Below are positions 11,536 to 22,061 of a stretch of DNA of 64,000 nt, in pieces. The position numbers and the translations under genes were made by a program. The stretch spans positions 62,001 through 126,000 of the forward strand of contig JAJOZX010002712.1 in assembly GCA_023014485.1 (NCBI GenBank), read 5' to 3'. The notes under the pieces are model-generated. The model was not told the origin of the DNA and ran no database searches. It worked only from the letters and a program-made list of their open reading frames with translations. How positions within the stretch are numbered: position 1 is the stretch's first letter; every line of letters begins with the position of its first letter. This DNA is from Bathynomus jamesi (taxonomy: Eukaryota; Arthropoda; Malacostraca; Isopoda; Cirolanidae).

Positions 11536-13455
11536 CGGTCCGTAACCAGGGACGGAATCGGTTTCCCCGACTCACCCAGAACTGGGGGGGTAGGGGCCAC
11601 CGACTCCGCATCTGCTGCACCCGTAGTAGGACGAGAAGTGGAGAGTAGAACAGGGAGGTCAGAGGGGGGCTCTCCCGGCGGGGGGAGAGACGACGAGTCG
11701 GGCCCAGCCGAAACCCCCAACTCCCCACAAGAGGGGGACCGGGGGGAACCAGCTGTTCGAGGGCTCGTCAAACCAGACAAGCACTGACGGGGGGGAGAGG
11801 AAAGGTCGACCACAAGTGGGAGAGGTAGATCCAGGAGAGAGACCCGACCACTCTCAGCAGGAGCCGGAGAGAGAGAGACTCCATGAAGGAGGGCCAGGCC
11901 CCTCTCGACCGGGTCTATCATGGGAACAGAGTCAGTAATCGAGGGTGTCATGGGGCAGTGTACCTCGACCGACACCCGGACACTGGTCGGGGCACCGGGA
12001 GGTGACGCCCCACCAGCGCTCCGTATAGGGGGGGGGGGAAGTCCCGAGCGGATCAGGAACAGCGCGCCGCTTCCCCTCCGGTGAAGACGGGGAAGAAGGG
12101 GAAGCAAGGCGAGCAGCAGTCAGGATCGGGTCGGAAGGACTCCGACTCCGACCACGGCGACGCTTCCTCCTCTCCTTCGGGGCATCCCCCTCCCCACCCG
12201 AGAGACGAGTAGGCAAGGATCCAGACCCCAAGGCCGGAGGGGGAGAAGGGGCACTTGTAGGCAGGGAATCAGATGGGATGTCAGAAAGTGAGGCAGAGGA
12301 ACAAGAAGGACCCGCGGCGCCAGGAGGACCACCAACCCCCGGGACTTCCAGGGGGGGCACCACTCCAGTAGACGCCGGGGTAGCACGGGAGGGGCCCGAG
12401 GACCCGCCAGGGCCAAGAGCCGCAGCGTAGGACAACCCCCGCCGCGGCTCCCGGTCACGGATCTTATCGCGCGCCTCCCGCGCACTAAGGAATTCGGTAG
12501 TCCTTAAGGACCGCACCTCAAATTCAAACTTGAAAACGGGACAGTCCCGAGAAGAGGAAGGGTGGGCCCCCGAACAGTTCGAGCACCGCGGGGGCTTCGT
12601 GCACGGGGTAGGGTGCGCAGGCCCACCGCAGCGGACACATAGCTTACCCTCACGGCGGCACGCAGAGCTAACATGGCCGAACCGGTTGCAGCCAAAGCAG
12701 CGAACCGGGTCAGGCACATATGGTCGCACCGAAAACTCACACGACCGGCGATCACCCATGCCCCAGAACACCTGGGCCGGAGGCACAAGGGAGTCAAAGG
12801 TCAGGAGCAGACGAGCGGACGGGGTAAGAGCACCATCCCGGCGCGACGAAAAGCGGAAGACCTTCGTTACCCCCTGGGGGGCAAGATCCTCCTGCAACTC
12901 GCCAACCGGGATTGACAGCAGACGGGAAGCGAAAATGGTGCCTTGACAGCTATTCAATTGCGGATGGGGAGTCACAGAAACTCTGCAACCCAAGACATCC
13001 TGCAACTGTAGAAGGGACCCAGTCACCCCCGAAGAACGGGACTTCAAAAGAAGAGACCCATCCCTCAGAGGGCGGATATCATAACGACAGGGAACCCCTA
13101 TCGTCTTAAGGCGCTGAAACACCCGTTCCGAGTTGCCCGGAAGGGAGCCAGCGGAAGGGCGGAGAACAAGGAACCTGTCCACCGGACAGAAATTGACAGC
13201 AGAGACAGGTCCATGTGTAACGGTAACCGAGAGTGGGCGAGAGAACAAGGGCCGCGAAGACCCCGCCCTACGGCCACCACGAGTCCGGCCACGAGAGCCA
13301 GACACCGCAGAGGACGAGAGGGGGCCATACGGCTTGAGGGTCAATCCAGCGGAGGCAGAGGCCGCTGAACGACCAGAAGTAGTAGTCTGATCCAAATCCA
13401 AGGGCGGGCCAGAGTCGTCAACAAGAGGGGAGTGAAGTTTAGTAATAGAACCCAT
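11532..13455 (-). pseudogene. Retrotransposon ORF1, gag-like protein with three zinc knuckles
   Basis: Starts at 13455 with MGSITKLHSPL and runs open to 11932. A cluster of three CCHC-type knuckles lies near residues 250-310: CFGCNRFGHVSSAC, CVRCGGPAHPTPC and CSNCSGAHPSSSRDC. A proline/serine-rich, basic C-terminal region (KERRKRRRGRSRSPS) follows. The protein would bind the element's RNA and form the ribonucleoprotein needed for integration. At a run of eleven G on the plus strand (12028-12038) the frame can slip into a second open frame that reaches 11532 and ends in TDR, directly overlapping the start of ORF2. I read that as a one-base indel in the homopolymer; programmed slippage is a less likely alternative. 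Confidence 0.75.
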
Positions 13456-13965
13456 AAACAGTATTTTTGTTGTTTCGCGCCCGGGGCCGCGGGGAACCGA
13501 TTACCCGGGGCCCAAGGGGACCAAGCGCACGCCGGCGGGGGATGGGTGCCTCGTCCCATGCGGGTACCCCCGTTTCAAAAGGGGCCCTTACAGCCTCGAG
13601 AGTTCTCCCCCGCCGGCAGCAAAGACCAAGGCCCCCCAGGGTCCCAGGCCCGGGCACCCTACCAGCCAACTTAGTCCGGCCCCGACCATGGGAGCGAGAC
13701 CCCCAGCGATCAGCCCCGGCAGCCCACGGGGCGCGCGAAGTGAGAAGAGAAAGCAGAAAAAAAAAAAAAAACAGAGGGGGCAAGGAAGAGGGGAAAGAGG
13801 GGAAGACAGGAAAGAGGGGACTGTAGAATAGCAGGGTATGTTAAAAATCTACTTCGCAACCGGGCGGGGACCCGGCAGGGCCCCCAGCCGCGGCTGACCC
13901 CCCTCGCCACATGGAGGCAGGAGCCCGCGGGCGATCCACCCCAGAAAGACCGCCCGCGGGGAGGG

Positions 13966-13966
<1 letters not shown>
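13456..13966 (-). other. GC-rich 5' leader of the retrotransposon
   Basis: CCGG/GGGCCC-rich sequence upstream of ORF1, sharply different from the flanking AT-rich DNA and ending at the (TA)n tract. It presumably holds the internal promoter and 5' UTR. Short ORFs here look like composition artefacts. An A14 run lies at about 13757-13770 on the plus strand. Confidence 0.6.

Positions 13967-14007
<41 letters not shown>
13967..14007. repeat. (TA)n microsatellite
   Basis: An uninterrupted TA run abutting the 5' end of the retrotransposon. Its partner is at 7590-7604 on the other side. Confidence 0.95.
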
Positions 14008-14009
<2 letters not shown>

Positions 14010-14469
14010 GAATCAGCATGATCTGTACATTTGAAAAATACCATTTATTTTGATGTAGGTTGAAAAAAAAAAAAAATTACATTGAAATGATTTATAAAGG
14101 TCATATTCTGACCTCTCAGATACTGAATTTCAGAAAAAGTTGTAAATGTTAAAAATGTTGCCCCATCATTGTTCTATTATTATAAGCCTAGAAAAGTTTG
14201 TGTATGCACCATTTTAAATGATAAAACTCAATTTGAGTAATGTCAACTTGATATTATTCAATGTTTCAAAACTGAAAATTTCTTCCCTCATTTCATCTCA
14301 GCCATGAGACTCATCAGACAACTTTCATTGAATGGGCAGTTGTTATGGGGGAAGCTCCCCTTTAATGAAAAAGTTTAAATACAAAATAGACACATGTATT
14401 AAGTGAAAATGTATTTAATGAAGAAAAAAAAGTTTTTCCTTGGATATATATATAAATATATATGATTTT
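14008..14469. other. AT-rich non-coding stretch
   Basis: No gene recognised. A short TATATATATAAATATATAT tract lies near 14444-14463. Confidence 0.5.
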
Positions 14470-14716
14470 GATGATATGTACATACACATACTGAATGCGT
14501 ACCACTACTACCAGCGAGGACACATCACAGAAGATGCAGACTTGCAAAACTGCTAAACCCAATTTTTGGATTATTTGAATCTTTGGTGAATTCTTCATAG
14601 AGTTCCCTCAAATCGCAAAGCAATAAACACTTTTGCATTTTCACTTTTTCTCCATCATTCCAAATGACTGCAATTTTTAATTCCTGGACATTGGGGACTA
14701 CATTAATCAGACTCAT
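14470..14716 (-). pseudogene. Fragment of a dispersed arthropod repeat-encoded protein, family unnamed here
   Basis: The minus strand from 14716 reads LRELYEEFTKDSNNPKIGFS, then, past an in-frame stop and in the next frame, CVLAGSSGTHSVCV. I recognise this pairing (a KIGFSKF..L helix followed by CVLAG.SGTHSVCVC) as recurring in uncharacterised repetitive arthropod proteins that I take to be TE-derived, but I cannot assign a superfamily. Only about 80 residues survive, with a stop and no flanking structure. Confidence 0.4.
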
Positions 14717-15090
14717 AGAAATTTTTCACAATCTCCTTTGTCTCATTTGAAATTACCTTACCCTTACTCATTGATGGTATTTCAGGAAGTATTCCATGTT
14801 GCTTCTTAAGATGGCAGCTTTTCTTTACCATGTAAGTAGAGGTTTCAAAGAATGTTGAGAAAGTTCTCTCTATTGTGAATGGTGACTATGTCAGAATTTG
14901 CAGTTTTAGCTTATAGTTGTTTGTTGTATTGTATTTATACTTGAGTTCCCTCAAGAAACATTCATACCTGAAAAAGACACTGGTCAAAGAATTAATGTGT
15001 CTCGCCTTGATTTTATTATTTTAAATAGTTATATTTCGATGTATCAAAATTTTATGTCTCCTCATTAACTCGTCAAAATTCTAAGCTTCA
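14717..15090. other. Upstream region of the Penelope-like element
   Basis: AT-rich, no gene. It may include decayed 5' terminal repeat of the Penelope-like element, but I could not align it to the 3' end with confidence. Confidence 0.35.
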
Positions 15091-15094
15091 ACAG

Positions 15095-16980
15095 TTGGGT
15101 TTAAATTTTGATCTTAATCTTAATAGAGATGAAATTATTTCTAACTTTTCCAATAAGGTTTTATCAACTGAAGAAAAAAGAATTTTATCCTTGGGATTGG
15201 ATTTTAAACTTCCCATTTTTAAGCTTGACTTTTGTCGTTATTTTTTATGTTTTGAAAAACTTTGCCATCAAATTAGTCTTTTTCCCTCTTTCCTTCAGCA
15301 CTCTAGTCCAGTGGAGGATATTAAACTTTTGGCAAACAAGTTCTACTATAAGTTTGATGGGTTTAAGGTTTTTTGTTCTGTTTTTAGTTTTAGTGATTTT
15401 AAAGTTCTCACGAACTTGCGGAGGGATAAGAATGTAATTATTTGTAAGCCTGATAAGGGTAAAGGTGTTGTTATCTTAGACAAGACTTTAAATAAAATGT
15501 ATAATTTACTTTCTGATTCTACTAAGTTTTTGAAACTGTAGACTGATCCATTTAAATATATTGTAAAACTGGAGGACAGAATCAACAACTTTTTACGTTC
15601 TCTTAAAAGTCGTGGGCTTTTGATCAACTATTACGATAAGCTTTTTGCTTCAGGTACTAGCCCAGGGGTTGTTTATGGCCTACCTAAGACCCATAAACCT
15701 GGAGTTCCGCTTCGTCCCATTTTAGCAGCCATAAACACACCAAGTTATAACCTTGCAAAATTTTTGGTCCCAATCATAGACCCTCTCACACGTAGTCATT
15801 TTACTTTGCAAGATTCATTTGAATTTGTTGATTGTGTCACCAAGTTGAAGTTTAAGGATTGTTTCATGGCTTCCTTTGATGTTCAGTCTTTGTTTACCAA
15901 TGTACCTGTTTTAGAAACTTGTGATATTATTATAAATTCTTTGTTTGGTTCTACTAATGACATTTTGGGATTAAGCAGACAATTATTTTCAAAACTTTTA
16001 AAGTTATCAGTCCAGGATACCATATTCTTTTTTAATAAGGAACTTTTCCACCAGCACGAGGGAATGGCAATGGGTTCGCCCCTTGGTCCATCCTTTGCTA
16101 ACAGTTTTCTTTGTTTTCACGAGGAAAAGTGGCTGAGGGATTGCCCGCTTGATTTTAAACCTATTTTATTTAAACGTTATGTAGATGATTGTTTTGTCAT
16201 TTTTAAGCATAAAGATCATGCCCCTTTATTTTTAATTTACATTAATACTAAGCATCCTAATATTAAATTCTCTATGGAAGTAGAACAATACAATAAAATT
16301 TAATTTCTTGATGTTACCATAAATAAACATAGTACAGGCTTTTCAACACAAGTATACAGAAAACCAACTACTACCCAACTCAGTACACATTTTTTCAGTA
16401 ATATTCCACTTAGTTTTAAGCTGGCTAGTATTAAAAGTCGTATTTTCAGAGCCAACCACCTTTGTTCAAGTTGGTCTTTATTTGACATAGAAATTCGTAT
16501 CTTAAGAGATTTTTCAACTATAATTTTTATTGTACATACTTTGACTTTTGAGACTTTAATTTCTAAATTTTTAAATAACCTATATTCACCTAAAATAATT
16601 CAGTCCATGGTTCTGAAACAGAAGGTTTATGTTAAGCTTCCATTTTTAGACCAACTAACTTTTCAACTTAATAAAGATGTCCACTTTATTTTGGACAGAC
16701 ATTTCCCTCAATGCGACTTTATAATCATTAATTCTAATTCTTTGCGATCCTTTCTTCACCATAAAGATCACCTCCCCATGCTTTTGAGATCCTTTATTTA
16801 TTTATTTATATACATGTGCGACCTGCCAAAGTCGTTATGTGGGGCAGACTGCCCTACAGTTAAAACTTAGGATTTCGAAGCATTTGGGTTTTTCTTATCG
16901 AACTTCTCGCCCTCTTTCCACTCCTGAATCCTCTGCTATTCGGCATCATTCAGAGACCCATGACCAGCCACCCATGCCCC
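15095..16980 (+). pseudogene. Penelope-like element: reverse transcriptase and GIY-YIG endonuclease remnant
   Basis: The first segment (15095-15541) contains NVIICKPDKGKGVVILDK, typical of the region before PLE RT motifs. After an in-frame stop at 15539-15541 the RT core (15620-16303) shows VYGLPKTHKPGVPLRPILA, MASFDVQSLFTNVP (motif A Asp), EGMAMGSPLGPSFAN (motif B) and RYVDDCFVIF (YVDD catalytic motif). A second stop at 16301 precedes FLDVTINKH and VYRKPTTT, again standard PLE sequence. A shifted frame at 16810-16980 encodes TCATCQSRYVGQT and LRISKHLG, the zinc-binding Cys pair and YVGQT core of a GIY-YIG nuclease. The element encoded a retrotransposase that primes on nicked DNA. Two stops and a frameshift make it dead, although the RT core itself reads cleanly. 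Confidence 0.85.
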
Positions 16981-17429
16981 CAGGACTCCTTTGCCATTTT
17001 GTCATCTGCTTCTAATTCACTTGATCTTAAAATTTTAGAATCCCTTTTTATCAAGAAATTAAATCCAGAACTAAACGATAGCCTTTCCTCGATAAAATTA
17101 CATACTTCCTAACCAACCAACACCTTTTTAACGCAACTACCGCACTAACTTAAGTTGTTTTTTCCTTTCTCTCCACTTGTCATTTGTAACTTTTACCATC
17201 CAGGTCAGTCCTTTTTAAAAAAAAATTTAAATTTTAAACAACATTTTTAAACTTTTAATTTTTGAAATTTTAGTTAGTTTTATTTTTACTTTTTGTTTTA
17301 TAATCCAGATAGTTTTTTTTTTAACAACTTTTTAACTTTTTTTTTGTATTAGATTTTATTATTGTACAGTTTGACATTTGTATTTACTTTAGTTTTATGA
17401 TTATTTTTTTAGATGCTTCTATTTAGTCA

Positions 17430-17480
17430 CTGAAGATGGCCCCTGAGTGAACTGAAACGTTTGGCCGATAAATGTTGTCG
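17430..17480 (+). ncRNA. Possible degenerate hammerhead-ribozyme motif at the PLE 3' end
   Basis: The core boxes of a hammerhead occur in order: CTGAAGA (17430-17436), GAAAC (17454-17458) and GTC (17477-17479). PLE terminal repeats are known to carry minimal hammerheads. The stems that I can draw are weak (stem II does not pair well, stem III only about 3 bp), so this is at best a decayed copy. Confidence 0.3.
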
Positions 17481-17499
17481 TATCTCTTGTTTTCATATA

Positions 17500-17504
<5 letters not shown>

Positions 17505-17549
<45 letters not shown>
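17505..17549. repeat. (TA)n microsatellite bordering the PLE
   Basis: TA run directly after the PLE tail, the second retroelement in the window to end in such a tract. Confidence 0.9.
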
Positions 17550-17550
<1 letters not shown>

Positions 17551-17589
17551 CAGGCTATGCATGCTTCCCTATACATAATTGTCACCAAC

Positions 17590-17880
17590 TGCCGCTGCTA
17601 TCATCAATTATGTGTATTTTGTTTGGAGGTCTGTAAAGTACACCTACCCAAATCTACTCTGATACTTGATACACAAATATCAATCCAAATTGATTCCACC
17701 CTGATGTCTAATTAATATCATTCTGAACTAAAATTAAATCATTCTTAATGTATACAACCAAACCACCACTGCCTTCTTCATTCTCATAAATATACATTGT
17801 ACAATCATTTATCTCGTACTCTGTTGTACTGTCACTACTATACTGCATCACTAACCCAAGCCTCTAATGCATACAGTATA
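17590..17880 (-). pseudogene. Endonuclease fragment of a CR1/jockey-like retrotransposon
   Basis: Reading the minus strand with frame changes gives GSGGLVVYIKNDLI, SGWNQFGLIFVY and GVLYRPPNK. The order GG.VVY.K, a Trp-centred ESIW-like segment and then YRPPN is that of the AP-endonuclease domain in CR1, L2 and jockey-group elements. At least two stops are present. No RT follows in either direction, so it is an isolated scrap. Confidence 0.5.
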
Positions 17881-18429
17881 TCAGATAATTCAAACTACAT
17901 TTAATTTTGAAAACATGTACCCATTCAGGCTTACTGAGATTATCAAAGTCATTAAGCTATATTTTATAATAAAATTGTACAAAATATCAATCTCAAGTCA
18001 GCTAATTAACATAACTATTTACATAGCTACCAAAGTAGCCTACATAACTAACACATTGACTGCCACTTTGAAATTTTATACTTTTGTATAGTGCCATTGC
18101 ATTTTCCTTTTCTTTTTACCCTTCTACACTTCCAAGACTACATATTAGTGCATTGATATGAGATGTGGTAGTTTTTTATTAACTTTTAAGGCACGATGCT
18201 CATGTGCATCAGTGGCACTGGCTGTCAATTTCTTCTTATAGTGCCATATGATGCTTATGTGCATCTTAACATTTTTAATGAAAAACAATGAACAAATGAA
18301 GGAAATGAATAGTCATCAATAAGCTTTCAGTAATTGTATACAACATCCCCCTCACCTCAATTTTATGAAATTGACTTCACAATCGATGTAAAACCTTTAT
18401 TTATAGCATGTAATTACTGTACTTTATTT

Positions 18430-18478
18430 ATTTTCGGAAACCAACCTAACCCTAATCTAATCTAACCTAACCTAGAAA
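18430..18478. repeat. CCTAA-type degenerate pentamer run
   Basis: CCAACCTAACCCTAATCTAATC followed by TAACCTAACCTAG resembles arthropod (TTAGG)n telomere sequence. It is short and degenerate, so it is an interstitial tract or part of a repeat, not a telomere. Confidence 0.5.
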
Positions 18479-18507
18479 AATGTATTTTTGACTAAAAAGT
18501 GTATAAC

Positions 18508-18690
18508 TTAACACGTTATTACATTATCATTTGTATAATTTAGGTCTCAGGGGTATGGGGGCAGAGCCCCCATAAAAATCACGCATCACAAAGTGAACCC
18601 TATACCGATCAATTTGTGATGCGTGATCTTTACAGGGGTGGAGCCCGCCCCCCAGACCTAAATTATACAAATGATAATATAACATGTTAA
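18508..18690. mobile_element. 183-bp foldback MITE with TTAA borders
   Basis: Left arm TTAACACGTTATTACATTAT pairs with the right arm, which complemented reads TTAACATGTTATATTATC. Pairing continues through ATTTGTATAATTTAGGTCT and the GATCACGCATCACAAA segment near the loop. TTAA stands at both ends. A diverged partial copy is at 31266-31345. Confidence 0.75.
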
Positions 18691-19093
18691 GTAGGGTAGG
18701 TTGAATTTGGAACTATGATCTTGGACTAGTCTAGATAGAAAGGTATTAATGTATAAAAAACGTTGCACCAACTCATATTTGTGAAAATGATTTTTTGAGG
18801 ATTGTTAATTATTTTTAAGTTGTAAAATTGCTGAATTTTACGCGTAAAATCGCGTGCACAGCATTCGCGCAATGTAAACAAACAAAATATCGGACCTTAT
18901 TTCATCAAAATAATCAATTAAAATTCGGCTTTTTTAACAAAACGATGCTTGAAACTTATTGTAAATACATTATAGATGTTTATTAGTGTATTATTTTGTA
19001 TTTTTTAATGATATTTACCTATAAAATGTGTATTAAATTAAGTTATTTTATGATGTATTCATTTAATTGTTTATTTTCAGATATTTCATAAAA

Positions 19094-20514
19094 ATGGGTA
19101 AAAAACGCAAGTCTTCCCCTTTGGATAAAACAGAGCCTCCTACCCTCCACCAAGTTATTCAGTACAGTTATTTCCTCCAAAACAGCCACCCGGACTTGAA
19201 AGACTGATATTACTAAAATGATAGCAAAGGATGTGATTGAGATCTGGCAGGCAGTGAACCCGCGGCTGCCCCTGTATGAGGACTATTATGTAGTGAAATT
19301 GGTGGATAAAGTGTGCTTCAAGAAAGCAAAAGCGATAAACAGGAAATCTCTTTCTACAGTCCAGGAGCAGAATCTGGAGGAAAAGCTGGATAAACTTTTC
19401 GACATTTCTGCTTGCACCTGTAAGCTACGTGTTCATCCTTGTGATGACAATGCTGTGAAGTGCAAGAAAGAAAATTGTCAAACACAGCACATAATCTGCG
19501 CTTGTCAATTAGATTGATGTGTCTGTGGACCAGAGGTGCTTACCCTCCAGAACTACAGGATAAGCTTTACCAGGCCATCAAGTTCATTGTGGAAGTGTAT
19601 GCAGTCAGTTGGTTTGAGATCAAAAGGGACAGCAAGTTCCACAATCAGCAGCTGTACATCTTCAACATGATCCAGAGGATCAAGCAGCAGTCTGAAGAAA
19701 TCCAGGGTGTTGCTTTCAAGAACCTGAAGTACAATGCTTTTGCCTTGCTGCCCGAGAATGTGCTGTACTCCATGATGAAGTCTGATGACTTGGAAGTGAG
19801 AGAAGCTGCTCTCAAGAAAATTCTGTCCATCAGGTAAGCATTTATTAATTTAAAAAAATGTGAAAAAAAAATTTGATTATGGGGATTTATTTAATAAAAA
19901 CAAGCCTGAGTTCTATAAATTCCCATAATCGAATTTTTTTTTCACTTTTTCTTATCCCAATTCCCCCCTTCCCCTCTGATAATGGAAATCTTACCTTCTT
20001 TCTGAAAAAAAAATTGATTATGGGAATTTATAGAACTCGGGAGTTTTTTTTTTTTTTAATTTGTTTAATTTAAATTAGCAATTCTGAGACTAATAGGGAT
20101 TAAATCTTAAACTGGAATAAAAAATAAATTAATTATTATTCTTTCAGAAGTGGGAAGCCAGCCAAGAGGAGGCTGAAGAAGATAACAGCCATCAACATTG
20201 AAGCTACCCACTGGTCAGAACTAATCAACCTTTCTCAAAGTGGCATCTGTGAACCTGCTCTCACAGAAGACTTTTCTGACCAGGAGCTTCAAGAAGCATT
20301 GCTGAATGGCACCAAGCTGGAGCTACCTGATCTGCCTTCACATTCTCAGTGTGTTGAAAGGGCCGTGAAGCTGACATCTGAAGCTTCCCATACTGTTTAT
20401 GGACTCGAATCAAGGCACAAACACATTCTGGCCAAAGCCCTAAGCCTCCAGATGAGGCCTTCCTTTGCTTCTAAGGGCTCTTACAGTGAAAATTATGATC
20501 ATCTTGGGATCTAA
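19094..20514 (+). pseudogene. Putative transposase of unrecognised family, Cys-rich N-terminal domain
   Basis: Start at 19094, MGKKRKSSPLDKTEPPTLHQ, after a T-rich acceptor-like tract. A frame change near 19205 leads to DVIEIWQAVNPRLPLYEDYY and LEEKLDKLFDISACTC with Cys at a spacing suggesting zinc binding (CTC, HPCDD, CKKENCQ, CAC). A second frame change near 19505-19535 leads to a helical segment (SWFEIKRDSKFHNQQLYIFN, ALLPENVLYSMMKSDDLEVR). The exon closes at a CAG|GTAAGC donor (19833/19834). After an intron to about 20145 (CTTTCAG acceptor) comes LELPDLPSHSQCVERAVKLT, ASHTVYGLESRHKHILAKAL and a stop at 20514. I recall similar proteins in other arthropods and cnidarians, but no named superfamily. 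The HSQCVERAVKL block could hold a catalytic Glu. Confidence 0.55.
19855..20060. repeat. Intronic hairpin-forming T-rich repeat
   Basis: Within the intron, GATTATGGG(G)ATTTAT at 19876 and TAAATTCCCATAATCGAA near 19916 are inverted copies, and a third copy (GATTATGGGAATTTATAGAA) lies near 20015. It adds a second small foldback inside the gene. Confidence 0.6.
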
Positions 20515-20725
20515 ATGTGTCTATTTGACTCTGTACATGTTTTTTTTTTACTTTTTTCAATAAAATTGTAACTTTTTTCAGGGTTTTTTTATGAAAATAG
20601 TATGTTTTTTTTGGCTGAAAATTGCGAAAATGATGTATTTTTCGGTACAATTTTTTGACGATTTTTGAAACGGTTTCCTCAAAAAACGGTTAAAGCTAGG
20701 GATCTGAAATTTTTTCAGTTATTAT

Positions 20726-21459
20726 CAGGGCTATGGAGTCGGAGTTGGAAGTGCGTAGTTGGATGGAGTCTGAGTCGGTGCAAATCCTTCAACTATAACC
20801 ATAGCAGCCTAGGCCTAGCTCAATTTTATGAATAAAATAGATTTAACCTAATGTTTTAATATATAAATAATATATAAATATAGTTGCTTATAATTAATAA
20901 GGATTATAATTAATTAATTAACAATTAATAAAAGGAAATTTAAAAATTTTGTACTAGCAACCCTAAATCTTTTTCAGATTTTTAGATTTCAATTTGATAA
21001 GAAGTAATAACAGCGTAATGTCACATCAAAAGTATAAATCTGCTGTTTTTGAATATTTTTCACTCACTGCTGATGGAAAATATTACATATTATGGATGTT
21101 TATAATAATACAAAAACATCTTATTAATTTGCTAAACCAATAATAATCTTATTTTGTTTAAGCTTCAATCAATTTGTATTTTGGGATTTATTGTAATTTT
21201 TGAATAAAGAGAAAAAAAGCCATTAAGGCATAGTTATAGCCACTAAGTAACTGATGAGTCATGGGATGGTGATGAAATGCCTTGTTTATGAATCTCCATT
21301 GGCCTAATAAAGCTAATCGTAATCAATTTGGCCTTAACATTCCATCGGAGTCGGAGTTGTAATTATACAAGTCAGATTTCTAGAGTCGGAGTCGGAATGT
21401 TAAAATTTTTGGAGTCGGAGTTGGAGTCGGCAAATTTTATCACCGACTCCACAGCCCTG
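20726..21459. mobile_element. hAT-type MITE (CAGGGCTxTGGAGTCGG ends)
   Basis: Ends CAGGGCTATGGAGTCGG and, complemented, CAGGGCTGTGGAGTCGG. Flanking octamers GTTATTAT (20718-20725) and GTTATCAT (21460-21467) match at 7 of 8. Subterminal GAGTCGGAGTCGG repeats are typical of a widespread hAT-derived repeat. No transposase inside. Confidence 0.85.
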
Positions 21460-21542
21460 GTTATCATCATATTAAGCCCTGACTATCTCGACTAGTCCAA
21501 AGTCGATATCTAAAAAAAATGCGGAAAATCAACCTACCTTAA

Positions 21543-21770
21543 TGTTAAATTATGCACTTTTTCAGTCTTCATCTACGGCACATGACAAATCAAGTTATCA
21601 AAGTCGAAACCACACGAACAGCACGTCATAATTCTATCACAAACACAACCAAACTGAGGTATTACCCAAACTGAATCCAATTAGAAAAAAAAAATAGCCA
21701 GAACAGAAACCAACCAACTAATTAAGTCGCAGAGTAGCAAAAAAATAGCCCAATCAGAAAAATGTCACGT
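21543..21770. repeat. Dispersed repeat, copy 1 (second copy at 40990-41190)
   Basis: About 200 bp sharing long identical blocks with 40990-41190, for example CATAATTCTATCACAAAC, AACTAATTAAGTCGCAGAGT and AATAGCCCAATCAG. Non-coding. It lies between the TTAA element and the hAT MITE, so is probably interior piggyBac-like or other host-element sequence. Confidence 0.75.
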
Positions 21771-22061
21771 CAAATGGATATCATTAATTAAATAATATCT
21801 CCATAAATATGATCGACTGAAAAAAATTTCACTTAAAGGAAAGGTTTTATTTATTTTATATGCATTGCAATAATTTTTATTAGAAACTGAGGTGAGGGGG
21901 ATATTGTATACAATTACCAAGCTTTCAATTTTATTTGTATGAATGTAGTAATAAGCCTTACAAAAAGAAATAAAATTTTCATAATTTATACATGACATAA
22001 AAATACAGTTCCGTATATGAAGAAAAGAAATACTTATTTTATTTATTATTCAATTTATTAT

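Larger units (their letters stand above)
7605..13966 (-). mobile_element. Non-LTR retrotransposon of the I/R1/LOA group (EN-RT-RNase H), near full length
   Basis: A 6.4-kb GC-rich block in otherwise AT-rich DNA, transcribed on the minus strand. Order: GC-rich 5' leader (13966-13456), ORF1 with zinc knuckles (13455 to about 11532), ORF2 with endonuclease, RT and RNase H (about 11535-7971), 3' UTR and an A-rich tail (A run at about 7621-7605 on the minus strand). RNase H after RT places it in the I/LOA/R1 group of non-LTR elements. Both sides border (TA)n, consistent with insertion into a TA microsatellite. At least three frame changes make this copy non-autonomous. Confidence 0.85.
18691..21538 (+). 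mobile_element. Unclassified 2.85-kb DNA transposon with TTAA target
   Basis: Inverted ends: GTAGGGTAGGTTGAATTTGG on the left, GGTAGGTTGATTTTCCGCAT complemented from the right; ACTAGTC recurs about 40-55 bp inside each end (18725-18731 left, 21490-21496 right). TTAA lies immediately outside both ends (18687-18690 and 21539-21542), as for piggyBac and Kolobok. The inner gene at 19094-20514 matches neither transposase as I know them. A hAT MITE is nested at 20726-21459. Confidence 0.6.

Noticed and set aside
13439..13826. Overlapping ORFs in the retrotransposon 5' leader
   Set aside because: Expected by chance in GC-rich DNA with few stop codons; no conserved motif.
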